Source: Physcomitrium patens (Eukaryota > Streptophyta > Bryopsida > Funariales > Funariaceae). Taken from it: a stretch of DNA of 64,000 nucleotides. Position 1 is the stretch's first letter, and the number at the start of each line of letters is the position of its first letter. The stretch is from assembly GCF_000002425.4 (NCBI RefSeq), contig NC_037257.1:11470627-11534626 (forward strand). Reading direction: 5' to 3'. This document shows, one piece after another, positions 60,282 to 64,000 of the stretch. A program made the translations under genes and the position numbers. A model generated the notes under the pieces. It was not told the DNA's origin. It saw nothing but the letters and a program-made list of their open reading frames with translations, and did not search any database.

Positions 60282-63200
60282 CCAAAACAATTTTAGAAGC
60301 ATAGTTCCATATAATATTATGTTTCTGTGCTTAGTATTTTGAAGTCCACAATCTCTATAATGTGATTCTCAATTTACGAACAATAATGAACTAATTTTCA
60401 AAAATATATGTTCATGATTGGCAAGTCTATTTTTATTTAAAATTAATTGTAAAAATCTTATAAGAAAGAAATGCTTTCAAAATACTTGTCTATTTCATTA
60501 ATCTCCAAAAATTATGAAATCAATGAACTCTTAATAACGAATATTGCAGATTGTGGAAAAATTTTAAGCTGAAAATTTTTATCGATTAATATTGTCTGTA
60601 TATTTATTTTAATATGTTATAGATTTTCATGAAAGAAAAAAGAAAATTTTGTAAGTATATCTCTTGAATTGATAAAAGTTTTACATATTGAGATGCTAAA
60701 AAATAATGGTTATTTTAATGTATTTTGGATATTTAAAAGTTTCCATACAACTGTATAATATGTAAAGTGTTTCATGAAATAAGATTCAAATACAATTCTC
60801 ATGAAATGTTTTAGATTTTAAATCAATTTATCAAGAAAACTGGCTAATTAAAAAAATAACTTAAGGGTTAATTTATTATTTAAATACATATTTATTATTA
60901 AAATATATATAGGAATTTATGTAAATCGAATGGTATTTTATACAAAAATAAAATTACAAAATTAAGTGCTTTTTAGTGACTGAAAATATCATAAATTTAT
61001 TCTTCCAAAATTGTCAAAAAATGATTAAAATCTTAAAACCTTAGTTTAAAATTCTAGTATAGCCTCAAATATTTCAGGTATCATGTTACAAAATGTTCTT
61101 GTACATCCATCTAATCAGCAAAGAATAATTTCAAAGAATTAAGCCATCGTGCCTGGTAAAACAAATACCATGAGTACTCTATTTTATAAATTAAACTACT
61201 GTTAATGAAAAATAATAAACTTCTGCATTACTCAATTAATGACGTTCACAATTTAATGTTATGAACTCTTTATGGCATACATACTAACCACCAGCCTAGT
61301 CTACAAGAACCAAGTTCATGCAAACTTTTATCAACCAGTTATTCAGGTATAGACCTTGTTATTATTAAAATAGTAATATAATATAACTTAAGGATATAGT
61401 TCAATACTATTAAAAGTGTGCGTGTATATATATATATATATATATAGTACATACATACATGATACCAAATAAATAAATCATGCTCCTGAAGGTGACAACA
61501 TTGTTTTTAAACTGATAATTAATTCATATTAATCTGTGAGAATTAATTCTTTCAATTTACCTAACTATGTTATAAATGACAGAAAATGATATTGGAAAAC
61601 AATCCACTAAGTTGCATGTCACAGGAGTAATGACAAATTAACACCACAATGAAAAATTAGCATTAAAATTTAGGAATTAAAGGCAGCAAGTATTGCAACA
61701 AATATTTAGATCTAGTAACAGCAGTTATCAACAATTTTTTTGTTTTGTTTTGTGTGTTTGTGTTTTTCTTTTTCTTTTTCTTTTTTAGTATTTTTACGTT
61801 GAATTTTACAACCAAATCTTTATCAACATAAAATTACAGAAAAAGGTAAAGTGACTAGATTATACATTTTTAAGGAATATAAAATTAAGGAATTGACAGG
61901 AAAGAATGAATAGGTTTGGCTTAAATTAGTTAAAGTTCACAGTTGCTACAAACAGTTTAGATTATTCTTACTTCTATTCTCATTATCAATAATATTATCT
62001 AAAAATCATTGCATTTAAAAACATATAGTAGCAAAGCATGATTTTTATAACTTGGGTCTACTGGAAACACTCACAACTAAAATGAAGAGTACAACAGTTT
62101 CTGCAGATTTCAACTTCCTTTTGAAGCTGTTTTCAAGAATTTCAAAGAAAGAAACACATAAACACAAACCCAGAAAAGACAATCAATAAGAAGAAAAAAA
62201 AAAAACAAAAAACAAAAAACTGTAATTTTTGTTGTGGGTCTCTAAAACACTTTAATTGAAAATGGAGCACCACCATCACCAAGTGAAACATTAGATACAC
62301 ATGGGCATTCATTTAATGACAGGTAGAGAAGTTGCATTGTATATGAGGGCATAATCACATCATCAACAATGAGGCCATGTTCGATTGTGGGTTTTCATTT
62401 CCACAAAATATGAGAAATCGTGGCATGATTTGATCCCCCCCCCTTTCTTGTTTTTAATATGTGGAAGTTGCTCTTTAGATCACCCACTTCTTCAATGCCC
62501 CCAAAGACATGGCCTCCTTTGCTTACGTCGCCCTCTTTGTATGACCTCATCTTACTCTTCTTTCTTTCCATTTATTAATTGTTTTTCTTCTTTCTTACCA
62601 TACGTAGAAAATTAACATGGAAGGGACCCACTTGTGCATATTTTAGGGTGTATCTTAGGGCTCTACATGTTTTACTTTTGTACGATAAGTGGCTTGCATG
62701 AATATAATAATGAAAGAAAATTAAAAAGAAGCAAATGAATTTATAAATATATGAATGTTACGGAAATGAGTTTAAAGTTGAATTAATAGTTTTAATTATT
62801 TTTTGTTTTTTTTTTGGGGCAGGGGGTTCAGAATTAATGTGCATGTGTAATTAAATATATTATTGATTTAGAAAATAAAGATATTTATTAGTAGACAGGT
62901 GGTTGAAACAAGTAGTTGAGAGTTTTAGGTTTGTGAGATAAGCCATGTACGTGACAATGATGTCTTGACGTAAAAAGCTGGACTTGTTGACAATGCCAAA
63001 AAGAAATGAATAGAAGGACTCCAAAGTTGACTTTAAAAGATTTACAATTAAAAAAAAAAAATGTCAACATGCACTTCATGTGTGTGTATATATATATTCC
63101 TATACATACACAAATATATGTACATAAGTACATATTTTCCAATATGTTTTCTCTTTTATTATTACAGCTCATGCAGAATTGCTAATATTAAATTGCTATA

Positions 63201-64000
63201 TATATATATATATATATATCAATTACAGACTTATATAAGAACCATACTAGTTTCATCTGAAGAATTAATTAATTTACCTTTGTAATATGTTATTGTTGAA
63301 GCTTTTGTATATTTCATATGCACAATTTATGTAAAATCACCAAAAAAATGAGTTGGTATAGAGATGACTTTAAGGATTGTATATTGATTTTGGAATTTAT
63401 AATTCATATTTAATAAGTAATATTTAAAAATATGAATTAATTTGATTGCAAACTTATTTATGATTATACACTCAATTAATCAACTATACTTATGAATGAT
63501 TGAACTTAATCTAAGTTTTTACTAAATCATTATAGGAATTATAGAAATAAAAGTGTCTTTTGTATGAATTTAAAATTCTTAAAATTTGGTTTAAATATTC
63601 TTCAATCTTTTTTTATTTAAACTAAACCATTTGAAGAAAATAAATTTCATGGGAAAAGAATATTGTTTTTTTTTTAAAAAAAAAAGTTACTTCCAGAAGC
63701 ATGTTTATTTATGTTAATCATCTACACACATGATTCTGTACAGTTTTGAACTATTGTAGTGGCTTTACGGCATAGTAACAAAGCAGTACATTCTCATGTT
63801 TTATTTGATATGAATATGAATACATTTAGTAATAGTTATATATATATATATATATATATATTCACACACACACACACACACACATAAATATCAATTGATT
63901 TCCCTGCACAACCATGGATGTGTTTTTTTTTTGTGAACAATTGTTGCTTGCAAAAGCATCAAACAAAATGGATGATTCTCTCCAAAGAAGAATCGCAGTA
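58651..64000. other. AT-rich gene-free flank with TA microsatellites
   Basis: No domain-bearing frame and no match to the retroelement families of the window. Pure (TA)n runs of about 22-30 bp lie near 58778, 59116, 60049, 60248, 61425, 63197 and 63838. The first is preceded by (CT)n (58745-58769) and the last followed by (CA)n (63862-63884). A short C run lies at about 62433-62441. Confidence 0.6.

Noticed and set aside
1..64000. A multi-gene defence or biosynthetic system
   Set aside because: The only supported intact genes are trehalase, PH1 and LTD, which have unrelated roles; everything else is decayed retroelement or non-coding sequence.

Overview
The window is plant nuclear DNA, most likely from a bryophyte and plausibly a moss. 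Three spliced genes with clear land-plant relatives sit in moderate-GC sequence. They flank a very AT-rich block, about 20.9 to 51 kb, made of decayed and nested LTR retrotransposons. There are no operons, CRISPR arrays or prokaryotic signatures. The clade call is inference from gene content, intron style and chromodomain-bearing Ty3/gypsy elements.

Layout. (1) 0-5 kb: retroelement debris: a family-1 LTR fragment, a family-2 gag with its 5' LTR, a family-1 gag plus LTR with a recognisable primer-binding site, and a Ty1/copia integrase scrap. (2) 6.4-10.6 kb, minus strand: an 11-exon trehalase gene whose full reading frame could be rebuilt (574 aa). (3) 13.2-16.2 kb, minus strand: a short PH-domain gene of the plant PH1 type. 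(4) 17-20.9 kb: AT-rich spacer ending in a decayed copy of the sequence found upstream of the LTD gene. (5) 20.9-31.7 kb: two head-to-tail family-1 chromoviruses on the minus strand sharing an LTR. (6) 33.6-42.6 kb: one family-1 element on the plus strand with both LTRs, broken by two nested family-2 LTRs. (7) 42.6-45.2 kb: a decayed unrecognised reading frame. (8) 45.2-49.9 kb: two directly abutting LTRs, then a 3'-truncated family-1 element. (9) 51.8-52.6 kb, plus strand: a two-exon gene for the chloroplast LHCP-translocation factor LTD/GDC1. (10) 52.6-58.6 kb: mixed-composition sequence with one weak coding candidate. (11) 58.6-64 kb: very AT-rich, gene-free, studded with TA microsatellites.

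The three genes have unrelated jobs: trehalose hydrolysis, phosphoinositide-linked membrane traffic, and thylakoid antenna biogenesis. They look like ordinary neighbours, not a pathway. The retroelements are dead. Stops, frameshifts and C-to-T/G-to-A changes are pervasive, as expected for heavily methylated DNA that has deaminated. The most notable observations are the duplicated LTD-upstream segment 31 kb away, identical catalytic lesions in separate retroelement copies, a 174-bp tandem repeat inside a nested LTR, and an LTR-LTR junction with no internal DNA.
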